From: Calliopsis andreniformis
Lineage: Eukaryota > Arthropoda > Insecta > Hymenoptera > Andrenidae
Assembly (NCBI RefSeq): GCF_051401765.1
Contig: NW_027480505.1
Location: forward strand, 310,001-374,000
Reading direction: 5' to 3'
Length of the DNA: 64,000 nt
The notes under the pieces are model-generated. The model searched no databases and was not told where the DNA came from. It worked only from the letters and a program-made list of their open reading frames with translations. A program made the translations under genes and the position numbers. Shown here in pieces: positions 12,190 through 24,151 of the stretch (positions are counted from its first letter, which is position 1; each line of letters begins with the position of its first letter).

Positions 12190-15100
12190 TGGTTGGAATC
12201 ATTCCTGTTTTACGATGGAAAAACTCTTGTACTTTTATTGCATTTTATGCTTCTGGCGTTGACTGCATAGGCCCTAAATATTCGAGCTGGTGGAGCAACG
12301 CCCTAGAGTGAGACCTAGGTTGCCCGGAACGTAAAAATGACCATTACATTCACACTGGGTGCAATTATTCCTGTTATACGATGGAAAAACTGTTGCATCT
12401 TTATTGTATTTTATGCTTCGGGCGTTGACTTCTAAGGCCCTAACTATGCGATCAGGTGGAGCAACTCCCTAGAGTGCAGCGTAGGTAGCCCGGAACGTAG
12501 AAATGACCATAACTATCACACTGAATGCTATTATTCGTTTTATACGATGGAAAAACTGTTATATTTATATTGTATATTATGCCTCTTGCGTTGACTTCTT
12601 AGGCCCTAACATTTCGATCTGGTGGAACAGCGCCCTAGAGTGAAGCCTAGGTTGCCCGGAACGTAGAAATGTCCATCACTTTCACACTGGTTGCAATTAT
12701 TCCTGTTATACCATGGAAAAACTCTTGTATATTTATTGTATATTATGCTTCGGGCGTTGACTTCTATGGCAGTACCTATTCGATCTGGTGGAACAACACC
12801 CTACAGTGAAGCCTAGGTTGCCCGGAACGTAGATATGACCATAACCTTCACACAGGTTGCAATTATACGCTTTATACGATGGAAAGACTGTTGCATTTAT
12901 TTTGTAGTTTATGCTTATGGCGTTAACTTCTAAGACCCTAACTCTTCGATCTGGTGGAGCAACGTCTCAGAGTTAAGCCTAGGATGCCAGAAAAGTCGAA
13001 ATGATCATTACTTTCGCACTTTTTGCAATTAGTCATGCTATACGATGGAAAAACTGTGGCATTTTTATTGTATTTTATGCTCCTGGCGTTGACTTGTAAG
13101 GCCTTAGCTATTAGATATGGTGGAGCAACGCCCTAGAGTGACGCCTAGGATCCCCGGAACGTAGAAATGACCATTACTTTCACACTGTTTGCAGTTATTC
13201 GTTTTATACGATGGGAAAGCCGTTGTATTTATATTCTATTTTATGCTTCTGGCGTTGACTTCTAAGGCCGTACCTATTAGATGTGGTGGAGCAACGCCCT
13301 AGGGTGACGCCTAGGTTGCCCGGAACGTAGAAATGACCATTACTTTCACAATGTCTGCAATTATTCATTTTATACGATGGAAAAACTGTTGTACTTATAT
13401 TGTATTTTATCCTTCTGGCGTTGAATTCTAAGTCCATAGATATACGATCTGGTGGATCAACGACCTAGGGTGAAACCTAGGTTACCCGGAACGTAGAAAT
13501 GACCAGTACTTTCACACTGGTTACAGTTATTCGTTTTATACAATGGAAAAACTGTTCTATTTATTTTGCATTTTATGCTTCGGGCGTTGACTTCTAAGGC
13601 CCTAACTATTCGATCTGGTGGAGCACCGCCCTAGAGTGAAGCCTAGGTTGCCCGGAACGTTGAACATACCATTACCTTCACACTGGTTGTAATTATTCCT
13701 ATTATACGATGGAAAAACTGTTGCACATTTATTGTATTTTATGCTTCTGGCGTTGACTCCATAGGCCCCAACTATTCGATCTGGTGGATCAACGTCCTAG
13801 AGTGAAGCCTAGGTTGACCGGAACGTAGAAATGACCATAACTCTAACACTGGTTACCATTATTCGTTTTATACGATGGAAGAGTTGTTGTATTTATATCG
13901 TATTTTATGCTTCTGGCGTTGACTTTTAAGGCCGTAGCTATTAGATGTGGTGGAGCATCGCCCTAGAGTGTCGCATAGGTTGCCCGGAACGTAGAAATGA
14001 CCATAACTTTCACATTGGTTGCTATTATTCGTTTTATACGTTGGAAAAGCTGTTGTACTTATATTGTAATTTATGCTTCGGGCGTTGACTTCTGAGGCGC
14101 TAACTATTCGATCTGGTGGAACAACGCCCTAGGGTGAAGCCTAGGTTGCCAGGAACGTAGAAATGACCAGTACTTTCACACTGGTTGCAGTTATTCGTTT
14201 TATACAATGGAACAACTGTTCTATTTATTTTGCATTTTATGCTTCGGGCGTTGACTTCTAAGGTCCTAACTATTCGATCTGGTGGAGCAACGCCCTAGAG
14301 TGCAGCCGAGGTTGCCCGGGAAGTAGAAATGACCATAACTTTCACACTGGTTGCTATTATTCGTTTTATACGATGGAAAAGCTGTTATATTTATATTGCA
14401 TTTTATGATTTTGGCGTTGAGTTCTAAGTCCCAAGCTATTCCATCTGGTGGAGCAATACCCTAGCGTGAAGCCTAGGTTGCCCGAAACGTAGAAATGACC
14501 ATAACTTTCACATTGGTTGCTATTATTCGTTTTATACGTTGGAAAAGCTGTTGTACTTATATTTTAATTTATGCTTCTGGCGTAGAATTCTAAGTCCCTA
14601 GCTATTCGTTCTTGTGGAGCAACGACCTAGGGTGAAACCTAGGTTACCCGGAACATAGAAATGACCAGTACTTTCACACTGGTTACAGTTATTGGTTTTC
14701 TACTATGGCAAAGCTGTTGTATTTATACTGTATTCTATGCTCCTGGCGTTGACTTCTAAGGCCGTAGCTATTAGATGTGGTGGAGCAACGCCCTAGAGTG
14801 ACGCCTAGGTTGCCCGGAACGTAGGACATACCATTACCTTCACACTGGTTGCAATTATTCTTTTTATACGATGGAAAAACTGTTGTACTTATATTGTATT
14901 TTATCCTTCTGGCGTAGAATTCTAAGTCCCTAGCTATTCGTTCTTGTGGAGCAACGACCTATGTTGAAATTTAGGTTACCCGGAACGTAGAAATGACCAG
15001 TACTTTCACACTGGTTACAGTTATTGGTTTTATACTATGGCAAAGCTGTTGTATTTATATTGTATTCTATGCTCCTGGCGTTGACTTCTAAGGCCGTAGC

Positions 15101-15840
15101 TATTAGATGTGGTGGAGCAACGCCCTGGAGTGACGCCTAGGTTGACCGGAACGTAGAAATGACCATTACTTTCACACTGGTTACCATTATTCGTTTTATA
15201 CGATGGAAAAGCTGTTGTATTTATATCGTGTTTTATGCTTCTGGCGTTCACTTTTAAGGCCGTAGCTATTAGATGTGGTGGAGCAACGCCTTAGAGTGTC
15301 GCATAGGTTGCCCGGAACGTAGAAATGACCATTACTTTCACAATTTTTGCAAATATTCATTTTATACGATGGAAAAACTGTTGTACTTATATTGTATTTT
15401 ATTCTCCTGGCGTTGGATTCTAAGTCCCTAGCTATTCTATCTGGTGGAGCAACGCCCTAGAGTGAAACCTAGGATACCCGGAACGTAGAAATGACCAGTA
15501 CTTTCACACTGGTTGCAGTTATTCCTTCTATACGATGGAAAAACTGTTGCACCTTTATTGTATTTTATGCATCTCGCGTTGACTTCTAAGGCCCTAGCTA
15601 TTCGATCTGGTGGAGCAACGCGCTAGAGTGAAGCCTAGGTTGCCCGGAACGTAGAAATGACCATTACTTTCACAATGTTCGCAATCATTCATTTTATACG
15701 ATGGAAAAACAGTTGTACTTATATTGTATTTTATGCTTCGGGCGTTGACTTCTAAGGCCCTAACCATTCGATTTGGTGGAGCAACGCCCTAGAGTGACGC
15801 CTAGGTTGACCGGAACGTAGAAATGACCTTTACTTTCACA
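12190..15840 (+). repeat. Mixed satellite monomers with fragments of the 2,198-bp HOR
   Basis: About 22 monomers with more substitutions between neighbours than in the preceding HOR. About 13,741-14,010 reproduces part of the 2,198-bp HOR (GACTCCATAGGCCCCAAC, then AACTCTAACACTGG and GAAGAGTTGTTG), as does about 14,085-14,280. This looks like decayed or shuffled HOR material. No gene or other element is visible. Confidence 0.78.
14560..15125 (+). repeat. Local dimer duplication, offset 332 bp
   Basis: CTTGTGGAGCAACGACCTA occurs at 14,611 and 14,943, two monomers apart. Each copy is followed by the same unusual monomer carrying GGTTTT(C/A)TACTATGGCAAAG and GTATTCTATGCTCCTGGCG. Confidence 0.8.
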
Positions 15841-16525
15841 ATGTCTGCAAATATACATTATATACGATGGAAAATGTGTTGTATTTATATTGTATTTTAT
15901 GCTTCTGGCGTTGACTTCTTAGGACCTAACTATTTGATCTGGTGGAGAACCGCCCTAGAGTGAAGCCTAGGTTGCCCGGAACGTAGAACATACCATTACC
16001 TTCACACTGGTTGCAATTATTCGTGTTATACGATGGAAGGACTGTTGTATTTTTAATGTATTTTATGCTTCTGGCGTTGACTTCTTAGGCCCTAACTATT
16101 CGATCTGGTAGAGAAACACCTTAGAGTGAAGCCTATGTTGCCCGGAACGTAGAAATGACCATTACCTTTATGCTTCCTGCAATTATTCCTGTTATACGAT
16201 GAAAAAACTGTTGTATTTTTATTGCATTTTATGCTTCAGGCGTTGACTTCTAAGGCCGTAGCTATTCGATGTGGCGGAACAAGGCCCTAAAGCGAATCCT
16301 AGGTTGCCCGGAACGTAGAAATGATCATTACTTACACACTGGTTGCAATTATTCCTGTTATACGATGGACAAGCTGTTGCATTTTTATTGCACTTTATGC
16401 TTCTGGCGTTGACTTCTAAGGCCCTATGTATTCGATCTGGTGGAGCAATGCCTCAGAGTTATGTCTAGGATGCCCGCAGCGTAGAAATGGCCATTACTTT
16501 CACACTGGTTGCAATTATTCCTGTT
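15840..16525 (+). repeat. Segmental copy matching 22,601-23,286 (offset 6,761)
   Basis: Four monomers recur in the same order 6,761 bp downstream. Diagnostic words are AACATACCATTACC (15,988 and 22,749), the TTTTTAATGTATTTT variant, GGTAGAGAAACACCTTAG, ACCTTTATGCTTCCTGC, and GGCGGAACAAGGCCCTAAAG. The match ends where 16,525 goes on with GGAAATGCTCTTG while 23,286 goes on with an 11-bp-deleted monomer. Confidence 0.83.
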
Positions 16526-17489
16526 ATACGATGGAAATGCTCTTGTATATTTATTGTATATTATGCTTCGGGTGTTGACTTCTATGGCCCTGACTATTCG
16601 ATCTGGTGGAGCAACGCCCTACAGTGAAGCCCAGGTTGCCCTGAACGTAGAAATGACCATAACTTTCACACTGGTTGCAATTATTCGTTTTATAAGACGG
16701 AAAAACTGTTGTATTTATATTGTATTTTATGCTTCTGGCGTTGACTTCTTACGCCCTAACTATTCGATTTGGTGGAACAGCGCCCTAGGGTGAAGCCTAT
16801 CTTGCCCGGAGCGTAGAAATGACCATCACCTTCACACTGCTTGCAATTATTCCTGTTATACGATGGAAGGACTGTTTTATTTTTATTGTATTTTATGCTT
16901 CTGGCGTTGACTTCTTAGGCCCTATGTATTCGATCTGGTGGAGCAATACCTCAGAGTTAAGTCTAGGATGCCCGCAGCGTAGAAATGGCCATTACTTTCA
17001 CACTGGTTGCAATTATTCCTGTTATACGAGGGAAGGACTGTCGTATTTTATGCTTCTGGCGTTTACTTCTTAGGCCCTAACTATTCGATCTGGTGGAACA
17101 ACGCCCTAGAGTGAAGCCTAGGTTGCACGGATCGTAGAAATGACCACATCTTTCACACTGGTTGCAATTAATCCTGTTATTCGATGGAAAAACTTTTGTA
17201 TTTGTTTTGTATTTGGTGCTCCTGGCGTTGACTTCTTAGGCGCTAACTATTGCGTCTGGTGGACCAGCGTCCTAGAAAGAAGCCTAGGTTTCCCGGAACG
17301 TAGTAATGACCATCTCTTTCACAACTGTTGCAATTATTCCCGTTAAACGATGGAAAGGCTGTTGAATTTATGCTGCATTTTATGCTTCTGGCGTTGACTT
17401 CTTAGGCCCTAACTATTCGATCTGGTGGAACAACGCCCTGGAGGGCATCCTAGGTTGCCCGGAACGTAGAAATGACAATATCTTTCACA

Positions 17490-18590
17490 CTGGTTGCAAT
17501 TACTCCTGTTATACGATGGAAAAACTGTTGTATTTTTATTGTATTTTATGCTTCCGGCGTTGGCTTCTTAGGCCCTAACTATTCGATCTGGTGGAACAAC
17601 GCCCTAGAGTGAAGCCTAGGTTGCACGGATCGTAGAAATGACCACATCTTTCACATTGGTTGCAATTATTCCTGTTATACGATGGAAAAACTGTTGTATT
17701 TATTTTGTATTTGGTGCTCCTGGCGTTGACTTCTTAGGCGCTAACTATTGCGGCTGGTGGACCAGCGCCCTAGAGTGAAGCCTAGGTTTCCCGGAACGTA
17801 GTGATGACCATCTCTTTCACAATTGTCGCAACTATTCCCGTTATACGATGGAAAGGCTGTTGTATTTTTATTGTATTTTCTGCTTCTGGCTTTGACTTCT
17901 ATGGTCCTGGCTATTCGATCTGGTAGGGCAACGTCCAAGAGTGAAGCCTATGTTGGCTGGATCGTAGAAATGACCATTAGTTTTACACTGGTTGCAATTA
18001 CTCCTGTTATACGATGGAAGGACTGCTGTATTTTTATTGTATTTTATGCTTCTGGCGTTGACTTCTTAGGCCCTAACAATTCGATCTGGTGGAACAACGC
18101 CCTAGAGTGAAGCCTAGGTTGCCCGGAACGTAGAAATGATCATTACTTTCACACTGTTTGCAAATACACATTATATACGATGGAAAAGCTGTTGTATTTA
18201 TATTGTATTTTATGCTTCTGGCGTTGACTTCTTAGGACCTAACTATTTGATCTGGTGGAGAACCGCCCTAGAGTGAAGCCTAGGTTGCCCGGAACGTAGA
18301 ACATACCATTACCTTCACACTGGTTGCAATTATTCCTGTTATACGATGGAAGGACTGTTGTATTTTTAATGTATTTTATGCTTCTGGCGTTGACTTCTTA
18401 GGCCCTAACTATTCGATCTGGTAGAGAAACACCTTAGAGTGAAGCCTATGTTGCCCGGAACGTAGAAATGACCACTACCTTCATGCTTCCTGCAATTATT
18501 CCTGTTATACGATGAAAAAACTGTTGTATCTTTATTGCATTTTATGCTTCAGGCGTTGACTTCTAAGGCCGTAGCTATTCGATGTGGTGG
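17490..18590 (+). repeat. Segmental copy matching 21,938-23,038 (offset 4,448)
   Basis: About 6.6 monomers share order and rare variants with 21,938-23,038. Examples are GGTTGCACGGATCGTAGAA, GCGCTAACTATTG, GGTAGGGCAACGTCCAAG and TGTTTGCAAATACACATT. A mismatch cluster at about 18,590/23,038 (GGTGGAGCAACG versus GGCGGAACAAGG) marks the end of the match. Confidence 0.83.
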
Positions 18591-18719
18591 AGCAACGCCC
18601 TAGTGTGAAGCCTATGTTGCCCGGAACGTAGAAATGACCATATCTTTCACACTGGTTGCAATTATTCGTTTTATAAGACGGAAAAACTGTTGTATTTATA
18701 TTGTATTTTATGCTTCTGG

Positions 18720-21700
18720 CGTTGACTTCTAAGGCCCTATGTATTCGATCTGGTGGAGCAATGGCTCAGAGTTAAGTCTAGGATGCCCGCAGCGTAGAAA
18801 TGGCCATTACTTTCACACTGGTTGGAATTATTCCTGTTATACGATGGAATGACTGTTGTATTTTATGCTTCTGTCGTTGACTTCTTAGGCCCTAGCTATT
18901 CGATCTGGTCGAACAACGCCCTAGAGTGAAGCCTAGCTTGCCCGGATCCTAGGAATGACCACCACTTTCACACTGGTTGCAATTATTCCCGTTATAAGAT
19001 GGAAAAGCTGTTGTATTTTTACTGTATTTTCTGCTTCTGGCTTTGACTTCTATTGTCCTAGCTATTCGATCTGGTAGGACAACGTCCAAGAGTGAAGCCT
19101 ATGTTGGCCGGAACGTAGAAATGACCATTAGTTTCACACTGGTTGCAATTATTCCTGTTATACGATGGAAGGACTGTTGTATTTTTATTGAATTTTATGC
19201 TTCTGGCGTTGACTTCTTAGGCCCTAACTATTCTATCTGGTGGAGCAACCCCCTCGAGCGAAGCCTAAGTCGCCCGGAACGTAGAAAGGGCCATAACTTT
19301 CACACTGGTTGCTATTATTCGTTTTATACGATAGAAATGCTGTTGTATTTATATTGTATTTTATGCTTCTGGCGTTGACTTCTTACGCCCTAACTATTCG
19401 ATTTGGTGGAACAGCGCCCTAGGGTGAAGCCTATCTTGCCCGAAACGTAGAAATGACCATCACCTTCACACTGGTTGCAATTATTCCTGTTATACGATGG
19501 AAGGACTGTTTTATTTTTATTGTATTTTATGCTTCTGGCGTTGACTTCTTAGTCCCTAACTATTCGATCTGGTGGAACAAGGCCCTAAAGCGAATCCTAG
19601 GTTGACCGGAACGTAGAAATGACCATTACTTACACACTGGTTGCAATTATTCCTGTTATACGATGGACAAGCTGTTGCATTTTTATTGTACTTTATGCTT
19701 CTGGCGTTGACTTCTAAGGCCCTATGTATTCGATCTGGTGGAGCAATGCCTCAGAGTTAAGTCTAGGATGCCCGCAGCGTAGAAATGGCCATTACTTTCA
19801 CACTGGTTGCAATTATTCCTGTTATACGATGGAATGACTGTTGTATTTTATGCTGCTGGCGTTGTCTTCTTAAGCAGTAGCTATTCGATCTGGTCGAACA
19901 ACGCCCTAGAGTGAAGCCTAGCTTGCCCGGAACGTAGGAATGACCACCTCTTTCACACTCGATGCAATTATTCCCGTTATAAGATGGAAAAGCTGTTGTA
20001 TTTTTATTGTATTTTCTGCTTCTGGCTTTGACTTCTATTGTCCTAGCTTTTCGATCTGGTAGGACAACGTCCAAGAGTGAAGCCTATGTTGGCCGGAACG
20101 TAGAAATGACCATTAGTTTCGCACTGGTTGCAATTATTCCTGTTATACGATGGAAGGACTGTTGTATTTTTATTGTATTTTATGCTTCTGGCGTTGACTC
20201 CTTAGGCCCTAACTATTCGCTCTGGTGGAGCAACGCCCTAGAGTGAAGCCTAAGTCGCCCGGAACGTAGAAATGGCCATAACTTTCACACTGGTTGCTAT
20301 TATTCGTTTTATACGATGGAAAAGCTGTTGTATTTATATTGTATTTTATGCTTCTGGCGTTGACTTCTTAGGCCCTAACTATTCGATTTGGTGGAACAGC
20401 GTCCTAGGGTGAAGCCTATCTTGCCGGGAGCGTAGAAATGACCATCACTTTCACACTGGTTGCAATTATTCCTGTTATACGATGGAAGGACTGTTGTATT
20501 TTTATTGTATTTGATGCCTCTGGCGTTGACTTCTTAGGCCCTAACTATTCGATCTGGTGGTACAACGCCCTATAGTGAAGCCTAGGTTGCACGGATCGTA
20601 GAAATGACCATATCTTTCACACTGGTTACAATTATTCCCGTTATACGATGGAAAAGCTGTTGTATTTTTATTGTATTTTCTGCTTCTGGCTTTGACTTCT
20701 ATGGTCCTAGCTATTCGATCTCGTAGGAAAACGTCCAAGAGTGAAGCCTATGTTGGCCGGAACGTAGAAATGACCATTAGTTTCACACCGTTTGCAATTA
20801 TTACTGTTATACGGTGGAAGGACTGTTGTATTTTTATTGTATTTTATGCTTCTGGCGTTTACTTCTTAGGCCCTAACTATTCGACCTGGTGGAACAACGC
20901 CCTAGAGTGAAGCCTAGGTTGCACGGATCGTAGAAATGACCACATCTTTCACACTGGTTGCAATTAATCCTGTTATACGATGGAAAAACTTTTGTATTTA
21001 TTTTGTATTTGGTGCTCCTGGCGTTGACTTCTTAGGCGCTAACTATTGCGTCTGGTGGACCAGCGCCCTAGAGTGAAGCCTAGGTTTCCCGGAACGTAGT
21101 AATGACCATCCCTTTCACAATTGTTGCAATTACTCCCGTTATACGATGGAAAGGCTGTTGTATTTATGCTGCATTTTATGCTTCTGGCGTTGACTTCCTA
21201 GGCCCTAACTATTCGTTCTGGTGGAACAACGCCCTGGAGGGCATCCTAGGTTGCCCGGAACGTAGAAATGACAATATCTTTCACACTGGTTGCAATTATT
21301 CCTGTTATACGATGTACAAGCCGTTGCATTTTTATTGTACTTTATGCTTCTCGCGTTGACTTCTAAGGCCCTATGTATTCGATCTGGTGGAGCAATAGCT
21401 CAGAGTTAAGTCTAGGATGCCCGCAGCGTAGAAATGGCCATTACCTTCACACTGGTTGCAATTATTCCTGTTATACGAGGGAAGGACTGTTGTATTTTAT
21501 GCTTCTGGCGTTTACTTCTTAGGCCCTGACTATTCGATCTGGTAGAGACACGCCCTAGAGTGAAGCCTACGTTGCCCGGAAGGTAGAAATGACCGTTACT
21601 TTCACAATGTATGAATTATTCATTTTATACGGTGGAAAAACTGTTTTACTTATATTGTATTTTATACTTCTGGCGTTGACTTCGAAGGCCGTAGCTATTG

Positions 21701-21995
21701 GATGTGGTGGAGCAACGCCCCAGTGTAAAACCTAGGTTGCCCGGAACGTAGAAAAGACCATAAATTTCACACTGGTAGCAATTATTCATTTTAAGCGATG
21801 GAAAAGGTGTTGTATTTATATTGTATTTTATGCTTCTGGCGTTGACTTCTAAGGCCGTAGCTATTCGATCTGGTGGACCAACGCCCTAGAGTGAAGCCTA
21901 GCATGCCCGGAACGTAGAAATGACCACCACTTTCACACTGGTTGCAATTATTCCTGTTATACGATGGAAAAACTGTTGTATTTTTATTGTATTTT
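18720..21995 (+). repeat. Segmental satellite duplication, copy A (offset 5,432)
   Basis: About 3.3 kb, or 20 monomers, recurs at 24,152-27,427. Paired positions include GCTTCTGGCTTTGACTTCTA at 19,032 and 24,464, and the unusual GGAGGGCATCCTAGG near 21,236 and 26,668. Several monomers share the 11-bp deletion. The copies differ by scattered substitutions and lose similarity together at both ends, so this is a block duplication and not a chance run of like monomers. Confidence 0.87.
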
Positions 21996-23286
21996 ATGCT
22001 TCTGGCGTTGACTTCTTAGGCCCTAACTATTCGATCTGGTGGAACAACACCCTAGAGTGAAGCCTAGGTTGCACGGATCGTAGAAGTGACCACATCTTTC
22101 ACACTGGTTGCAATTATTCCTGTTATACGATGGAAAAACTGTTGTATTTATTTTGTATTTGGTGGTCCTGGCGTTGACTTCTTAGGCGCTAACTATTGCG
22201 TCTGGTGGACCAGCGCCCTAGAGTGAAGCCTAGGTTTCCCGGAACGTAGTAATGACCATCTCTTTCACAATTGTTGCAATTATTCCCGTTATACGATGGA
22301 AAGGCTGTTGTATTTTTATTGTATTTTCTGCCTCTGGCTTTGACTTCTATGGTCCTGGCTATTCGATCTGGTAGGGCAACGTCCAAGAGTGAAGCCTATG
22401 TTGGCTGGATCGTAGAAATGACCATTAGTTTCACGCTGGTTGCAATTATTCCTGTTATACGATGGAAGGACTGTTGTATTTTTATTGTATTTTATGCTTC
22501 TGGCGTTGACTTCTTAGGCCCTAACTATTCGATCTGGTGGAACAACGCCCTAGAGTGAAGCCTAGGTTGCCCGGAACGTAGAAATGACCATTACTTTCAC
22601 ACTGTTTGCAAATACACATTATATACGATGGAAAAGCTGTTGTATTTATATTGTATTTTATGCTTCTGGCGTTGACTTCTTAGGACCTAACTATTTGATC
22701 TGGTGGAGAACCGCCCTAGAGTGCAGCCTAGGTTGCCCGGAACGTAGAACATACCATTACCTTCACACTGGTTGCAATTATTCCTGTTATACGATGGAAG
22801 GACTGTTGTATTTTTAATGTATTTTATGCTTCTGGCGCTGACTTCTTAGGCCCTAACTATTCGATCTGGTAGAGAAACACCTTAGAGTGAAGCCTATGTT
22901 GCCCGGAACGTAGAAATGACCATTACCTTTATGCTTCCTGCAATTATTCCTGTTATACGATGAAAAAACTGTTGTATTTTTATTGCATTTTATGCTTCAG
23001 GCGTTGACTTCTAAGGCCGTAGCTATTCGATGTGGCGGAACAAGGCCCTAAAGCGAATCCTAGGTTGCCCGGAACGTAGAAATGACCATTACTTACACAC
23101 TGGTTGCAGTTATTCCTGTTATACGATGGACAAGCTGTTGCATTTTTATTGTACTTTATGCTTCTGGCGTTGACTTCTAAGGCCCTATGTATTCGATCTG
23201 GTGGAGCAATGCCTCAGAGTTATGTCTAGGATGCCCGCAGCGTAGAAATGGCCATTACTTTCACACTGGTTGCAATTATTCCTGTT
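21938..23286 (+). repeat. Composite segment joining copies of 17.5 kb and 15.8 kb blocks
   Basis: The segment first matches 17,490-18,590 (offset 4,448) and then 15,840-16,525 (offset 6,761), with the two matches overlapping between 22,601 and 23,038. It therefore lies between the two 5,432-offset duplicates and combines pieces otherwise found separately upstream. Confidence 0.78.
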
Positions 23287-24151
23287 ATACGATGGAATGA
23301 CTGTTGTATTTTATGCTGCTGGCGTTGTCTTCTTAAGCAGTAGCTATTCGATCTGGTCGAACAACGCCTTAGAGTGAAGCCTAGCTTGCCCGGAACGTAG
23401 GAATGTCCACCACTTTCACACTGGATGCAATTATTCCCGTTATAAGATGGAAAAGCTGCTGTATTTTTATTGTATTTTCTGCTTCTGGCTTTGACTTCTA
23501 TTGTCCTAGCTTTTCGATCTGGTAGGGCAACGTCCAAGAGTGAAGCCTATGTTGGCTGGATCGTAGAAATGACCATTAGTTTCACACTGGTTGCAATTAT
23601 TCCTGTTATACGATGGAAGGACTGTTGTATTTTTATTGTATTTTATGCTCCTGGCGTTGACTTCTTAGGCGCTAACTATTGCGTCTGGTGGACCAGCGCC
23701 CTAGAGTGATGCCTAGGTTTCCCGGAACGTAGTAATGACCATCTCTTTCACAATTGTTGCAATTATTCCCGTTATACGATGGAAAGGCTGTTGTATTTTT
23801 ATTGTATTTTCTGCTTCTGGCTTTGACTTCTATGGTCCTGGCTATTCGATCTGGTAGGGCAATGTCCAAGAGTGAAGCCTATGTTGGCTGGATCGTAGAA
23901 ATGACCATTAGCTTCACACTGGTTGCAATTATTCCTGTTATACGATGGAAGGACTGTTGTATTTTTATTGTATTTTATGCTTCGGGCGTTGGCTTCTAAG
24001 GCCCTAACTATTAGATCTGGTGGAGCAACGCCCTAGGGTGAAGCCTATGTTGCTCGGAACGTAGAAATGACCATAACCTTCACGCTTGCTGCAATCAGTC
24101 CTGTTATACGATGGACAAACTGTTGGATTTTTATTGTACTTTATGCTTCTG
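23287..24151 (+). repeat. Satellite monomers between the duplicated blocks
   Basis: Five or so monomers. About 23,287-23,540 resembles 19,825-20,075 (offset 3,463; shared TGCTGCTGGCGTTGTCTTC). About 23,670-23,980 resembles 22,190-22,500 (shared GGTAGGGCAA and TCCAAGAGTGAAG). The stretch is pieced from neighbouring types. No other feature seen. Confidence 0.72.

Larger units (their letters stand above)
7520..12190 (+). repeat. Higher-order repeat, period 2,198 bp, ~2.1 copies
   Basis: Copy 1 is about 7,520-9,717, copy 2 about 9,718-11,915, and a partial third copy runs to about 12,190. Paired landmarks sit exactly 2,198 bp apart, for example the ATGAAAAAACTGTTGTACAT monomer at 7,653 and 9,851, and the unusual junction TTTCAAACGCATAGG at 7,786 and 9,984. 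The unit holds 13 full monomers plus a 43-bp partial one. The two full copies differ by only scattered substitutions by eye. The partial third copy loses similarity just after ACTTTCAAA near 12,188, where it continues as an ordinary full monomer instead. Confidence 0.88.
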
